Of a DNA stretch of 64,000 bases, positions 34,595 through 42,407 are shown in pieces. Position numbers and translations under genes: made by a program. Under the pieces are notes generated by a model. That model ran no database searches. It worked only from the letters and a program-made list of their open reading frames with translations, and was not told the origin of the DNA. This DNA comes from Kaistia sp. 32K (GTDB taxonomy: Bacteria > Pseudomonadota > Alphaproteobacteria > Rhizobiales > Kaistiaceae): assembly GCF_016629525.1 (NCBI RefSeq), contig NZ_AP024269.1:2604001-2668000 (forward strand), written 5' to 3'. How positions within the stretch are numbered: position 1 is the first letter of the stretch; every line of letters begins with the position of its first letter.

Positions 34595-34687
34595 GTGCGC
34601 AGCAACTCGGAGGCGGACTCTTCGGGCCGCCTCCAACCCCGCGGCCCAACAGCCTTGCGGATAGCGGCGGCATAAACGACGACGACA

Positions 34688-34858
34688 TCAGGCTTGAAAT
34701 AGAGAGGATGCGATGAACTTGAGTGCCCCGCTGGTGAAGGAATAGACCACCCAGAAAAGCCCTCCCGCCCAGACAAACAGGACAGCAGCCCCGCCTGCTG
34801 CCAAAACCGCCACGAGCGCTCTGCTCAGCCGGACCGGGGGGCGATGGAGGATACTCAT
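34688..34858 (-). CDS. Small membrane protein downstream of DUF4142 gene
   Basis: 56 aa: MSILHRPPVRLSRALVAVLA followed by a hydrophobic span AGGAAVLFVWAGGLFWVVYSF. Its start overlaps the DUF4142 stop by ATGA and a GGAGG site lies upstream, so it is coupled. Single-span proteins of this size are often stress-related, but no family is named. Confidence 0.65.
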   Translation of the reverse strand: MSILHRPPVRLSRALVAVLAAGGAAVLFVWAGGLFWVVYSFTSGALKFIASSLFQA

Positions 34859-35370
34859 GGGACGACCGTCTTTTCGAGCGCGCCCAGCATCTCCTGATGA
34901 TGCTGCAGCATAGGAAGGTTTTTCGCGGCGAACCCTTTCACGGCCCCGTTGGAGCCCTCCGTTGAGACCAGGGTGAAGAGGGAAATGGCCTCCTTGTGAG
35001 CATCCGATTGCTGCTGCCAATAGACATTGTCGAAGTTCTCTGGCGTGGCAGCGTTCAGCTGGTCAATCAGCTCTTGGTGAGCGCTGTCCAGGGCAGTCGG
35101 CATCGGGAAGTCGCCCGCCACCGCCTTCAGTTCCTCGCCCGCCGCCGTGTGATCCTTGATCATCGTTGCGGCAAACGCCCTCAAGTCTGCATTCTGCGCC
35201 TTGCTTAGGGCTATCCGCGCCGCCTTCACCTCATAGATCCCGGCGACCGCCGCGCGGTTGATGAATTCTTCCGGCCGCGGGACGCGCTCGACCTGCGCTC
35301 GCACCAGAGAGAGGCCGAAGCCGATCAGCGCCGAACCCATCGCTATGGCAATCAATCTTGAAGCTGACAT
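34855..35370 (-). CDS. DUF4142 protein, periplasmic
   Basis: 171 aa. A signal-type segment (LIAIAMGSALIGFGLSLVRA) precedes a four-helix ferritin-like DUF4142 domain: FINRAAVAGIYEVKAARIAL, LRAFAATMIKDHTAAGEEL and LINQLNA-like segments with the conserved DH. DUF4142 genes are common in stress regulons of rhizobia. Start chosen at MSASRL (35370). Confidence 0.88.
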   Translation of the reverse strand: MSASRLIAIAMGSALIGFGLSLVRAQVERVPRPEEFINRAAVAGIYEVKAARIALSKAQNADLRAFAATMIKDHTAAGEELKAVAGDFPMPTALDSAHQELIDQLNAATPENFDNVYWQQQSDAHKEAISLFTLVSTEGSNGAVKGFAAKNLPMLQHHQEMLGALEKTVVP

Positions 35371-35673
35371 CAGAGGCTCTCCCTGAGGAACTGCATCTGA
35401 TCGAACCCGCCAACCGCCCAACAAGTTCCGGGCCCGGGAGCGCACATACTGTGCGAAAGTGCGGAACTGTCACCGACCGTCCGAGTTGCCTCTTTAGACA
35501 CGTCGCGCGTCAACCGGACGCGGCGGCAGAGGGAACAGGGCGATTTTTCCGGTTTCTCGACCTGGCCAACGAAACGGCAGCCGAGCCTTTATCCCGCCCG
35601 CGACATGTCGAAAGCCCGCCAATCCTCTTCCCCGAGTTGGCGGGCTTTCCCTTAAAAGCAAGAGGAGGCCCTG
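35371..35673. other. Divergent regulatory region with hairpin
   Basis: 303 bases between DUF4142 (-) and the acidic protein (+). It should hold promoters for both directions. The only clear structure is the hairpin at 35611-35648; no convincing -35/-10 pair or GGAAC/CGTT general-stress promoter with right spacing was found by eye. Confidence 0.5.
35611..35648. terminator. Strong inverted repeat, possible bidirectional terminator
   Basis: Twelve-base perfect arms aaagcccgccaa / ttggcgggcttt with a 14-base loop. The A and T runs at the ends suit rho-independent termination in either direction. It lies 25 bases upstream of the acidic-protein gene, where it could also be a mRNA 5' structure. Confidence 0.65.
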
Positions 35674-35913
35674 ATGTCCAACATGCCACTTGTACCGCCT
35701 ATTCTCCCGCTGCCAGACGACGACCTGAACAAGCCTGAGCCTGGCAGCGAAGCCGCGGAACGCGAAAAGGCCGAGCGCGCAGAACGTCTGGCAGAGGGCG
35801 AAGTCCTCGACCCGGAGGATCTTGCGGGCGAGGACGTCGCCGATACGGTCAAGCGGGAGATTGAAGCCGCCGAGCGCCGCCAGAAGGGCGAACCGGACCC
35901 CGAGAGCGAATAG
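35674..35913 (+). CDS. Small acidic protein
   Basis: 79 aa, very rich in Glu, Asp, Ala and Pro: MSNMPLVPPILPLPDDDLNK then REKAERAERLAEGEVLDPED. The ribosome site AGGAGG precedes ATG 35674. Probably intrinsically disordered. Similar small acidic proteins occur in rhizobial stress regions, but function is unknown. Confidence 0.7.
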   Translation: MSNMPLVPPILPLPDDDLNKPEPGSEAAEREKAERAERLAEGEVLDPEDLAGEDVADTVKREIEAAERRQKGEPDPESE

Positions 35914-36007
35914 CGCGCCGGAGCGGAGGCGGTCGCCCTTTTTGGGGTCAGAAACACGAGCCGGAAGACACCGCCTCGCGTGCACGCAGTTGCGCGCCGC
36001 GCGCGAG

Positions 36008-36319
36008 CTAGTCCGAAGCCTTGTCCGGACGGCCTTCGTCTCCATTCTCCGCCTGGGACTTTGGCTTGCGTTCCCACTCCTCAGGACCGCTTCCGACGAC
36101 ATCGCCCAGTCCAACCTCGTCCCGCCCGCCAATGAAGCCATCACGCTCTCGATCCAGAGGCGGGGGAACTCCGAACTTGTGGCGGAACATCGTTGCGGGG
36201 CGTGGCCCCTTGGGCTCGCCATAGACGGGCGCCTGCGCCTGGACGTGCGAATCCAGCGGCTTGTCGCCGCCGTCTGCCGGCATATCGGCCTTTTCGTCCG
36301 GGATTTGTGGCTTGGTCAT
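36008..36319 (-). CDS. Small hydrophilic protein
   Basis: 103 aa, starting MTKPQIPDEKADMPADGGDK and rich in Asp, Glu, Lys, Pro and Gly; likely disordered. The start at 36319 has AGGAG seven bases upstream, which is better than the longer 167-codon frame. It is divergent from the HWE kinase gene. No family known to me. Confidence 0.65.
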   Translation of the reverse strand: MTKPQIPDEKADMPADGGDKPLDSHVQAQAPVYGEPKGPRPATMFRHKFGVPPPLDRERDGFIGGRDEVGLGDVVGSGPEEWERKPKSQAENGDEGRPDKASD

Positions 36320-36588
36320 GCTGATCTCCTGGTTCGGGTCAGAAGCAAACGGTTGCCGCGCCTCTATGGTTGCCAGGGACGTTCCTAACTGAGTTGCGAT
36401 GTCAGGCCCTGTCGGGCAAGCAAAACGTGGCAGGACCCAATTCCTGCGGATCCTTTCGACACCTGAAACATTGGGGTTTGCGCGGAGGGCAGTGAAGCGA
36501 GTGGGGCTCAAGCTTAGCCAGAGTTAGCGTCGCCTTGTCACCGTAACCCCTGATGACACGGCCCTAATGCAAGGAGGGGCAGGAGCAT

Positions 36589-37608
36589 ATGACGTTGGAG
36601 GAACTATACCGGCTGCTCCGCAGCAGCCATGTCCAGACCCAAGGGATCGTGGACACCTTGGAGGAACCTCTTGTGGTTCTCGATAAGGCCCTGTGCGTCG
36701 TCAATGCCAATCCGGCATTTTACAGGGCGTTCAACACCGACCGGGAAAGCACGCTGGATCAAAGCCTGTTCCTAATTGGGAACGGGCAGTGGGACATTCC
36801 GGAGTTGCGCAAGCTGCTTATGGAAGTTGTGCCCAAGGCGGCCGCGATAGTCGGTTACGAAGTCAGCCACAATTCCCCCGCGCTCGGCCAGAGAACAATC
36901 CGCATTAGTGCCCGTCAGCTTCTGCATCCGGACAACAACAGTACTCAGCTGCTCGTAGTGTTTGATGATGTTACCGAGCAGCAGAGGGCCGCGGAGACGA
37001 AAAACATCCTTGTCGCCGAGACGCGACACAGAATGAAGAACCTGATTGCCATCGTGAAGGCGATAGTCCGTCAAACGGCCGCCAAGGGCTTGTCCGGCGA
37101 GGAATACCGCACCTCCCTGATGGGGCGCATCAACGCCGTCTTTGACGCCCAGGACTTCATATCGTCTTCTGAAGAAAGCGCTGATCTATCCTCCTTAATC
37201 AGCCAATCATTGAAGCCGATAGCAGGCTCTCGCGCCAGAATCATTCCCGGCCCCGCAGTCAGCCTTACCCGCTATCAGGTTCTGCCGGCGACAATGATCC
37301 TGCACGAGTTGGCAACAAACGCGTTCAAGTATGGCGCTCTGTCCAACGAAAGCGGCATCATTCAGGTTAGCTGGAGCACGGAACTCCAGGATGGTCAGAG
37401 GCATTTACTACTCGATTGGCGGGAGGAAGGGGGCCCCCTCGTGTATCCGCCGAACCACCGTGGATTTGGCTCACAGCTGATTGAATTCAGCGCCAAGGCT
37501 GAAGGAGGAGCATCGTTGCTCGATTTCGATCCCGCCGGCGTCCGCGTCCAGATCCGCCTGCCTTTGGCGCAGGAGGTTGTCGATGGAGCTGCGCTCGCCA
37601 GCACCTAG
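36589..37608 (+). CDS. HWE-family sensor histidine kinase with PAS domain
   Basis: 339 aa, no membrane segment, so cytoplasmic. PAS-like domain at about 15-130 (EEPLVVLDKALCVVNANPAF). The HWE module follows: phospho-acceptor H147 in ETRHRMKNLIAIV, N-box HELATNAFKYGAL (239-251), the family-defining W-x-E in DWREEGGP (277-279) and GFGSQLIEF near 292-300. HWE kinases are typical of Hyphomicrobiales and often act in light or general stress signalling. It overlaps the response-regulator start by 26 bases. Confidence 0.95.
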   Translation: MTLEELYRLLRSSHVQTQGIVDTLEEPLVVLDKALCVVNANPAFYRAFNTDRESTLDQSLFLIGNGQWDIPELRKLLMEVVPKAAAIVGYEVSHNSPALGQRTIRISARQLLHPDNNSTQLLVVFDDVTEQQRAAETKNILVAETRHRMKNLIAIVKAIVRQTAAKGLSGEEYRTSLMGRINAVFDAQDFISSSEESADLSSLISQSLKPIAGSRARIIPGPAVSLTRYQVLPATMILHELATNAFKYGALSNESGIIQVSWSTELQDGQRHLLLDWREEGGPLVYPPNHRGFGSQLIEFSAKAEGGASLLDFDPAGVRVQIRLPLAQEVVDGAALAST

Positions 37609-37960
37609 TATCCTGGTAATCGAAGATGAAAGCCTTATCGCCATGGAGCTCTGTATGGTGCTGGAGGACGGCGGCTATACAATCATGGGCCCGGTGGCAT
37701 CCGTAGCTGCCGCGTTGGCGATGCTGAACAAGGACCTGCCCGATGCGTGTGTCCTAGACCTCAACTTGCGAGGCGAACATAGCGTACCCGTGGCGGTCGC
37801 TTTAAAGCAGCGCAATGTTCCTTTCCTCTTAGCGACTGCCTACAAGCCGGGAACGCTAGATCTGCACCCGGCTTTTGCAGGTGTGGGGCACGTTGGCAAA
37901 CCCATCCTGCCGGAGGCGCTACTGTCGATGATCGCTTCGCTGCTGAAGCGACGAGCATAG
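37583..37960 (+). CDS. Single-domain response regulator
   Basis: 125 aa, receiver domain only. Acidic pocket E14-D15, phospho-acceptor D59 in CVLDLNL, T85 and K106 in GKPI are in place. No output domain, so it likely acts in a phosphorelay or protein interaction. It starts inside the end of the HWE kinase gene with a perfect AGGAGG site, strongly suggesting that they are a pair. Confidence 0.93.
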   Translation: MELRSPAPSILVIEDESLIAMELCMVLEDGGYTIMGPVASVAAALAMLNKDLPDACVLDLNLRGEHSVPVAVALKQRNVPFLLATAYKPGTLDLHPAFAGVGHVGKPILPEALLSMIASLLKRRA

Positions 37961-38205
37961 GTACGCCTCACGGGCTGCTGATCCGCAATAGCTGTTCCCG
38001 AGTCAGCCGAGGCCGCTGGCAGCGATTTAAGGCTGACCGCCATCGAAGGCTCCAGTTCGCGGCTCGAGCCCGATCTGCCCGTCCACCCGTACCCGAGCAG
38101 CCCGAAATTGGGAGGACTGCTGACCCGCCGTATGGTACCGGCCGCTTGGCAGGGTGCGGAGGACATCGCGCAGTCGCCGATAAGGTCAGTTGTGCCTCCG
38201 GTCAT
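37961..38205 (-). pseudogene. Truncated phage gene at the cargo/phage junction
   Basis: Directly after the replication gene stop (ATGA overlap) a minus frame starts MTGGTTDLIGDCAMSSAPCQ and remains open into the response-regulator gene (to 37840) with antisense-like sequence. Early phage operons continue with such coupled genes, so the true gene was probably cut off by insertion of the cargo near 38.1 kb. No other gene is seen in 37961-38201. Confidence 0.4.
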
Positions 38206-39257
38206 CGCGCGCCTCTTACGGCGATCGCCGGCTCCGGCCGATCGATGCCGAACTCGTGCAGGATCTCCTCGAGCATCTCCGCCGGCGCGCGGCAGCGGCC
38301 GGAAAGCGGCGGCGGCCCCCATACGGCGGCGTTCCACCGGCGATAGTCCGGCCAAGACGCCTCGTCCGGCCCGCGGCTGACACGCGTCTGCCCCCATTGC
38401 CGAAGCTGTTGCCGCCAAAGATCCGGCGTCGGCTCTGACGAAGCGGCGCCGCGCCGAGCCGGCATTTCCGGTCGCTTTCGCGCGTCGGAGTCGGCGATCG
38501 CCTGCCGGAAATACCGAAGCGACGTCGGCAGCTGGAAGGTCTGCCTTCGCTGTACCGCCTCGATTGTCGCGAGGATTTCCTTCTCGCCATAGCCGGCCTG
38601 CAGCCATGCGACGACCTCGCCGAGATCGTTGCGATAGCCGTGCTCGCTTCCGAGCATGGCGCAGACGCGCCTGTGGAGCGCGACGGCGTCGTCGGTGACG
38701 GCTCGCCGTCGTTCTCGCCCCTTGAGATCATCGAATTCGAGAAGGGCAGCGGCAGCGGCATTGGCCGGCGGATCCGCCTCCTGCGGAGGTGGTGACTCTG
38801 CTGCTGCTGCTTTCTTTTCTAAGTTGGCTTCTGGCTTCTGAGTAATAGGTGACCTATTAGGGTACCTATTAGGTAGCGATTTTTCCTCCGTGTTTTCAAT
38901 GGCTTGTGACCACCGTCTTTCGACGGCTTTTTGGCCGATTTTCGACCGCTGAAAGTCCTTCGTCATGCGACGGGAGTAGACGACACCGTTCCGCGTGCGG
39001 CTTAAGACGCCTGCCTTGTCGAGCTCGGCCATCATGGCATCGACCTCGTCCAGCGACGCTCCCACCATCCGGGAAAGCATGTCGTTACCCACGGGCTGAC
39101 CGGCTATCAGCAGGTGGCCATAGGGCTTCGCCTCGTGCATCAGGCACAGGCATTCCATCCAGAGACCGCGCGCGGCAAGCGATACCGCGCGCAGTGCCTG
39201 ATCCGCGCGCCAGTCGCGCGGGTAGAACTTCATCCAGGGGGCACTGGCCGAGCTCAT
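38202..39257 (-). CDS. Phage replication protein (DUF1376-like)
   Basis: 351 aa. The N-terminal region PWMKFYPRDWRADQALRAVS and AARGLWMECLCLMHEA matches DUF1376-type replication initiators; a winged-helix-like part follows (GNDMLSRMVGASLDEVDAMM). The middle (about 125-145) is a linker with the repeated PNRYPNRSP encoded by iteron-like DNA. The C-terminal part with LGEVVAWLQAGYGEKEILAT is helical, as in helicase-loader proteins. Likely lambda O/P-like function. Start: ATG 39257; GTG 39269 is possible. Confidence 0.8.
   Translation of the reverse strand: MSSASAPWMKFYPRDWRADQALRAVSLAARGLWMECLCLMHEAKPYGHLLIAGQPVGNDMLSRMVGASLDEVDAMMAELDKAGVLSRTRNGVVYSRRMTKDFQRSKIGQKAVERRWSQAIENTEEKSLPNRYPNRSPITQKPEANLEKKAAAAESPPPQEADPPANAAAAALLEFDDLKGRERRRAVTDDAVALHRRVCAMLGSEHGYRNDLGEVVAWLQAGYGEKEILATIEAVQRRQTFQLPTSLRYFRQAIADSDARKRPEMPARRGAASSEPTPDLWRQQLRQWGQTRVSRGPDEASWPDYRRWNAAVWGPPPLSGRCRAPAEMLEEILHEFGIDRPEPAIAVRGAR
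38843..38874. promoter_or_regulatory. Iteron-like repeats, candidate replication origin
   Basis: Within the replication gene: acctattagg at 38852-38861 and 38864-38873 (12-base period), plus the inverse taataggt at 38843-38850. Both flanks are T-rich on one strand (ctttcttttct and gatttttcct), against a GC-rich background. Lambda-type origins lie inside the initiator gene in the same way. Confidence 0.55.
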
Positions 39258-39372
39258 GGTGTCAACCACCCAGTATTGCTGACCGCCCGGATCGCGGGCG
39301 TCATCGAAATCATGGTCGTCCCTAGGCAGTCATTTGCCTGACGAGCTTCCGTACCGCCGAGACGGCCAACTC

Positions 39373-39549
39373 CTAGCCGCCACAACGGCTGCCCTGCGCA
39401 AGCGGCACCGTCCGGTGCTGGCCGCGCCCGTCGAGCACCAGGTGCGGGTGTCGGCCGAAGGTGATCGAAACATCGATCCCCAAGGGGCGCGCCAGCTCGT
39501 GGCTGACCTTCAGGACTTCGCGGACGTGCTTCTGAAGCACATGCGGCAT
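39373..39549 (-). CDS. Small phage protein, 58 aa
   Basis: It reads MPHVLQKHVREVLKVSHELA, then DVSITFGRHPHLVLDGRGQH and a short end. AGGAG lies seven bases before the ATG. Short proteins with a helix followed by R-H-P-H-L-V-L are frequent next to early phage genes; the fold resembles the HicA-like double-stranded-RNA-binding fold (G.HPH), which is only an impression. It precedes the replication gene. Confidence 0.6.
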   Translation of the reverse strand: MPHVLQKHVREVLKVSHELARPLGIDVSITFGRHPHLVLDGRGQHRTVPLAQGSRCGG

Positions 39550-39614
39550 GCGGGTCTCCTTCGGTTTTCAGGACGCCGGGGGAAGCGATCGCGGCGGCGT
39601 GGCGCGGCGAAATC

Positions 39615-39674
39615 ATGCGCAGTTTCATGCGCAGACATCTTGAAGGCCTCTCGATCCATGCGCATATATATGCG
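39615..39674. promoter_or_regulatory. Candidate HicAB operator region
   Basis: Three copies of atgcgca at 39615, 39627 and 39658, and a 14-bp perfect palindrome cgcatatatatgcg at 39661-39674, immediately upstream of the hicA ribosome site. HicB antitoxins repress their own operon by binding such palindromes. The AT-rich core could double as the -10 region. Confidence 0.55.
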
Positions 39675-39694
39675 TATAGGAAAGGGGAAAGATC

Positions 39695-39880
39695 GTGAGC
39701 GACAGCCGGGAAATCATCCGGAAGCTTCAAAAGGACGGGTGGTTCGAGGTCGGCGTGACCGGATCGCACCACCACTTCAAGCACCCGACCAAGCCCGGAA
39801 AGGTCACGGTCCCGCACCCAAAGAAGGACCTGCCCATCAAGAAGGTGCAGTCGATCGAGAAACAGGCGGGCTGGCGCTGA
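39695..39880 (+). CDS. hicA: HicA mRNA interferase toxin
   Basis: 61 aa with GTG start. EIIRKLQKDGWFEVGVTGSH followed by HHFKHP...VTVPHPKKDLP is the full HicA signature, with the catalytic His in GSHHHFKHP. HicA cleaves mRNA when HicB is lost. A GGGGAAAG site precedes the start. The toxin-first order with HicB 24 bases downstream is standard. Confidence 0.95.
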   Translation: MSDSREIIRKLQKDGWFEVGVTGSHHHFKHPTKPGKVTVPHPKKDLPIKKVQSIEKQAGWR

Positions 39881-39904
39881 GCCAGCCCGAAAAGGAGAAA
39901 CCCG

Positions 39905-40309
39905 ATGCGCTATGTCGCCTTCATCCATAAGGACCCCGGGAGCGTCTACGGCGTCAGCTTCCCGGATTTCCCCGGCTGCATCTCGGCCGGCGATACCGCC
40001 GACGAGGCCGTCGAACAGGCCGCCGAGGCGCTCTCCGGCCATGTCGCCATGATGGCGGCGGATGGCGATGCCATTCCGGCGCCCCGCTCGCTCGAGGAAA
40101 TTCTCGCGGATCCCGCGATCGAGGAAGAGCGGGAGGGAGCGAGCTTCGCCTTCGTGCCGCTGATCCGCGAACAGGGCGCCAAGGTGCCGGTGAACATCTC
40201 GCTCGACGCCGGCCTGCTCGAGTCGATCGACGAGGCCGCTCGCAAGCGCGGCATCACCCGGTCGGCATTCCTGGCGAGCGCGGCCCGGAAGGAGATCGTA
40301 GCGGCCTAG
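39905..40309 (+). CDS. hicB: HicB antitoxin
   Basis: 134 aa. The N-terminal HicB fold has GVSFPDFPGCISAGDTADEAVEQAAEAL; the C-terminal part is a ribbon-helix-helix DNA-binding domain (VNISLDAGLLESIDEAARKR then GITRSAFLASAAR). It neutralises HicA and represses the operon. AGGAG precedes ATG 39905. Confidence 0.95.
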   Translation: MRYVAFIHKDPGSVYGVSFPDFPGCISAGDTADEAVEQAAEALSGHVAMMAADGDAIPAPRSLEEILADPAIEEEREGASFAFVPLIREQGAKVPVNISLDAGLLESIDEAARKRGITRSAFLASAARKEIVAA

Positions 40310-40322
40310 TGCGGGGGACGTT

Positions 40323-40610
40323 TCAAGCACGACGCCTGCTCCCCGATTCAGTCGCCGCCGCGATGGCGAAGTTCGCCATGAGATCGCAGCAACTCGCGCA
40401 GAACAGAAACGTCTCGGCGCGCCGGGTCCGCGCTTCCATGCGGGCCCGGACGCGCTCCGCCTTGGCGATCGTCGCGCCACAGCTGCAGCAGGATCCGGCA
40501 GCTGGCGCATCGATCATCTTGTCCGAGAGAACCCGACCTGGCGTGCCCGGCACGGCGGGCTTCACGGCGAGGATCAACCGATCGCGGCGGATGACGGCGG
40601 CGGGCTTCAT
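40323..40610 (-). CDS. Small zinc-ribbon-like phage protein
   Basis: 95 aa with two Cys pairs, CCSCGA (about 41-44) and FCASCCDL (about 70-75), likely binding zinc. N-terminus KPAAVIRRDRLILAVKPAVP. It overlaps the PcfJ-like gene stop by ATGA, so it belongs to the early leftward operon, and converges with hicB. Confidence 0.65.
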   Translation of the reverse strand: MKPAAVIRRDRLILAVKPAVPGTPGRVLSDKMIDAPAAGSCCSCGATIAKAERVRARMEARTRRAETFLFCASCCDLMANFAIAAATESGSRRRA

Positions 40611-41728
40611 GTGAGCTTCCCCCCGACATCCTCACCGGGAGCGTGGAAGTCTCGCGATATCAGCGGGTGAACTTCTCCCTGGGAGTAGAGAGTCAGCGGC
40701 ACCAGATGCGCGCGCTGGGCGGCAAGAAAGGCGCTGGCAGCTGCCTGGATCTCGCGTGACGGGCTCGCATTGCTGGGGCCGCGAAGCTGCACCATACGCA
40801 GGCCGAACAGGTCGGATTCGTGAAACTCCACGGTCGCGACCCGGATACGGTCTTTGCGGATCGAATAGATGCGGCTGACGCCGAAAACGACATCCTTGAT
40901 GTAGGTCGCCACGCAATGCCGCATGGCGGCGCCCTCGCTGAAGAGTGCCTCGGCCGAGCGGAGAGCGTGGAAGGTGTAGGAACCTGCTTCAATCGTCTCC
41001 GGCAGGCTGCCGTAGTCGATGAGCTGGTCGAAGCCGATGCCGAGAGCCTCGAGCTGGGCCGCTTCCGTCCTGCGTCGCCCCAGTTCGATGTGCCAGCGAT
41101 CGGCCGCCGCCAGGGCGCCGTCGAACGTGAGCTTCGAATGCAGGCGGTCGGGGTTTCGGGCGAAGAAGTCCATCAGCGTCGACACGTGGTGCCGCAGCTC
41201 TCTTCGGCCGTTTACGGCGGCCCGGCCGAAGGCCTTGACGCCCCATTCCCAGGCTTCGCCTTGACTAGTTCCTAAGTCCCATCGAGCACGCGTCAGCGCT
41301 TGCCAGTCCCGGAGCGCTCGAAGCCACTCCAGCTGAAGAAGCGGCCGCTCGGTCGGGATCGACTGTGCCAGGACCGACGGGGGAATTTTCCGAAGCTCAA
41401 GGATCGCTTCGAAATTTGAGGGTATGATCACAGGACCCCGGAGCTTGCGAAGCGGCAGGGGAGCCCCGGCGTTCTCCATGATCTCCTTCAGTCGAAGTCC
41501 GCGACGCACCTTGTCGCCGAAGCGATCCGCGAGCGCGTGGCGTTCGGTGGGGCTCAGATCGAGCTTGCCCCACGAATAGAAGACGGCGATCGCGGGGGCC
41601 TGCTCGAGATACTGGATCGCGAACGGATGCGTGCGCGCCATCAGCGATGTCAGGCTGAACAGAGCCTGGTTCGGCATAAGGGACCGCGCGCGCCCGAAGG
41701 CCTCGTCCCGCCAGTCGATTTCGGTCAT
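40607..41728 (-). CDS. PcfJ-like domain protein
   Basis: 373 aa. The C-terminal half contains AMRHCVATYIKDVVFGVSRI, then RVATVEFHESDLFGLRMVQL and RGPSNASPS, the PcfJ-like pattern (MHHCV..Y, AT.E, Q.RG..N). PcfJ-like proteins occur on plasmids and phages and have an unknown, possibly nucleic-acid-related role. The start MTEIDWRDEAFGRARSL at 41728 is set by coupling to the preceding 37-aa gene. Confidence 0.78.
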   Translation of the reverse strand: MTEIDWRDEAFGRARSLMPNQALFSLTSLMARTHPFAIQYLEQAPAIAVFYSWGKLDLSPTERHALADRFGDKVRRGLRLKEIMENAGAPLPLRKLRGPVIIPSNFEAILELRKIPPSVLAQSIPTERPLLQLEWLRALRDWQALTRARWDLGTSQGEAWEWGVKAFGRAAVNGRRELRHHVSTLMDFFARNPDRLHSKLTFDGALAAADRWHIELGRRRTEAAQLEALGIGFDQLIDYGSLPETIEAGSYTFHALRSAEALFSEGAAMRHCVATYIKDVVFGVSRIYSIRKDRIRVATVEFHESDLFGLRMVQLRGPSNASPSREIQAAASAFLAAQRAHLVPLTLYSQGEVHPLISRDFHAPGEDVGGKLT

Positions 41729-41838
41729 GCCGCCGCTCCATCGAAAAGAGGTTCGCCGGCCGGCGGCTTCGGCGGCGCCGGTTTGGTGGTCAGGGTGTTG
41801 AGAGGGATGAAGATCCCGACATGGCCGTGCTGGCTCAT
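41725..41838 (-). CDS. 37-aa early phage peptide
   Basis: MSQHGHVGIFIPLNTLTTKP followed by a Pro/Ala-rich end. It overlaps both neighbours by ATGA junctions (41835-41838 and 41725-41728), which is strong evidence that it is translated. The function is unknown; it may serve mainly to couple translation of its neighbours. Confidence 0.65.
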   Translation of the reverse strand: MSQHGHVGIFIPLNTLTTKPAPPKPPAGEPLFDGAAA

Positions 41839-42407
41839 GGCCGGCCCTCATAGATCAGGCGAGCCAGTCCGCGCCCTGGACCTGGCGCCGGCGCCCAGAC
41901 GTACCAGGCGTGATCCTCGGTCCCGCCCTTATCGCCGGGGAACCATTGGATCCGATCGACCAGGGCGATTTTGGCGACGTACCGCGGATTGTCGCGGAAC
42001 AGGTCGACGCGCGTCTTCCCGAAGTCGAATTTCGCGGTCAGCAGCAGTGCCACCAGGCCGCTGCAGCGCTCGAGCGAAATCCGGGCGAACCGGACGGCAT
42101 CGCGGTTCTGCTTGCCGTATGGCGGGTTGGTATAGAGGCGCGTAATCCCTGGCGGGACCGGCACGAACGGCGCGAAGAAATCGCGGACCCAATCATGGGG
42201 CCGGTCGTAGACGGCAATGTCGCTGGTGAAGACCTCGGCGCCATGCGCGCGCAGCACGTCGGCAATCTTGTGGTTGCCGGCCGCCGGCTCCCAGATCCTG
42301 TCGTTGGGCTCGACGGGGAAATGCCGCAGCAGCGCCTCGGTCGCCCAGGGCTCGGTTTCGTAGAGCTCGTTTGCGACCCGCTCGAATTTGGAGGCGACAA
42401 CGGTCAT
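41835..42407 (-). CDS. DNA N6-adenine methyltransferase-like protein
   Basis: 190 aa. The catalytic motif NPPYG (TRLYTNPPYGKQNRDA) and the SAM-binding-type segment RIWEPAAGNHKIADVLRAHG show an adenine methyltransferase fold. It begins YETEPWATEALLRHFPVEP, common to phage methyltransferases of this short type. No target-recognition domain is obvious. It may protect phage DNA from host restriction. Confidence 0.87.
   Translation of the reverse strand: MTVVASKFERVANELYETEPWATEALLRHFPVEPNDRIWEPAAGNHKIADVLRAHGAEVFTSDIAVYDRPHDWVRDFFAPFVPVPPGITRLYTNPPYGKQNRDAVRFARISLERCSGLVALLLTAKFDFGKTRVDLFRDNPRYVAKIALVDRIQWFPGDKGGTEDHAWYVWAPAPGPGRGLARLIYEGRP

Noticed and set aside
30475..38146. Possible direct repeat ccggccgcttgg at both sides of the cargo block
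   Set aside because: Twelve GC-rich bases recur at about 30477 and 38135, but this is short enough for chance in such a genome and does not lie exactly at the block borders.
39254..40510. 418-codon minus frame across hicAB
   Set aside because: HicA and HicB on the plus strand have complete family signatures; the minus frame is a shadow.
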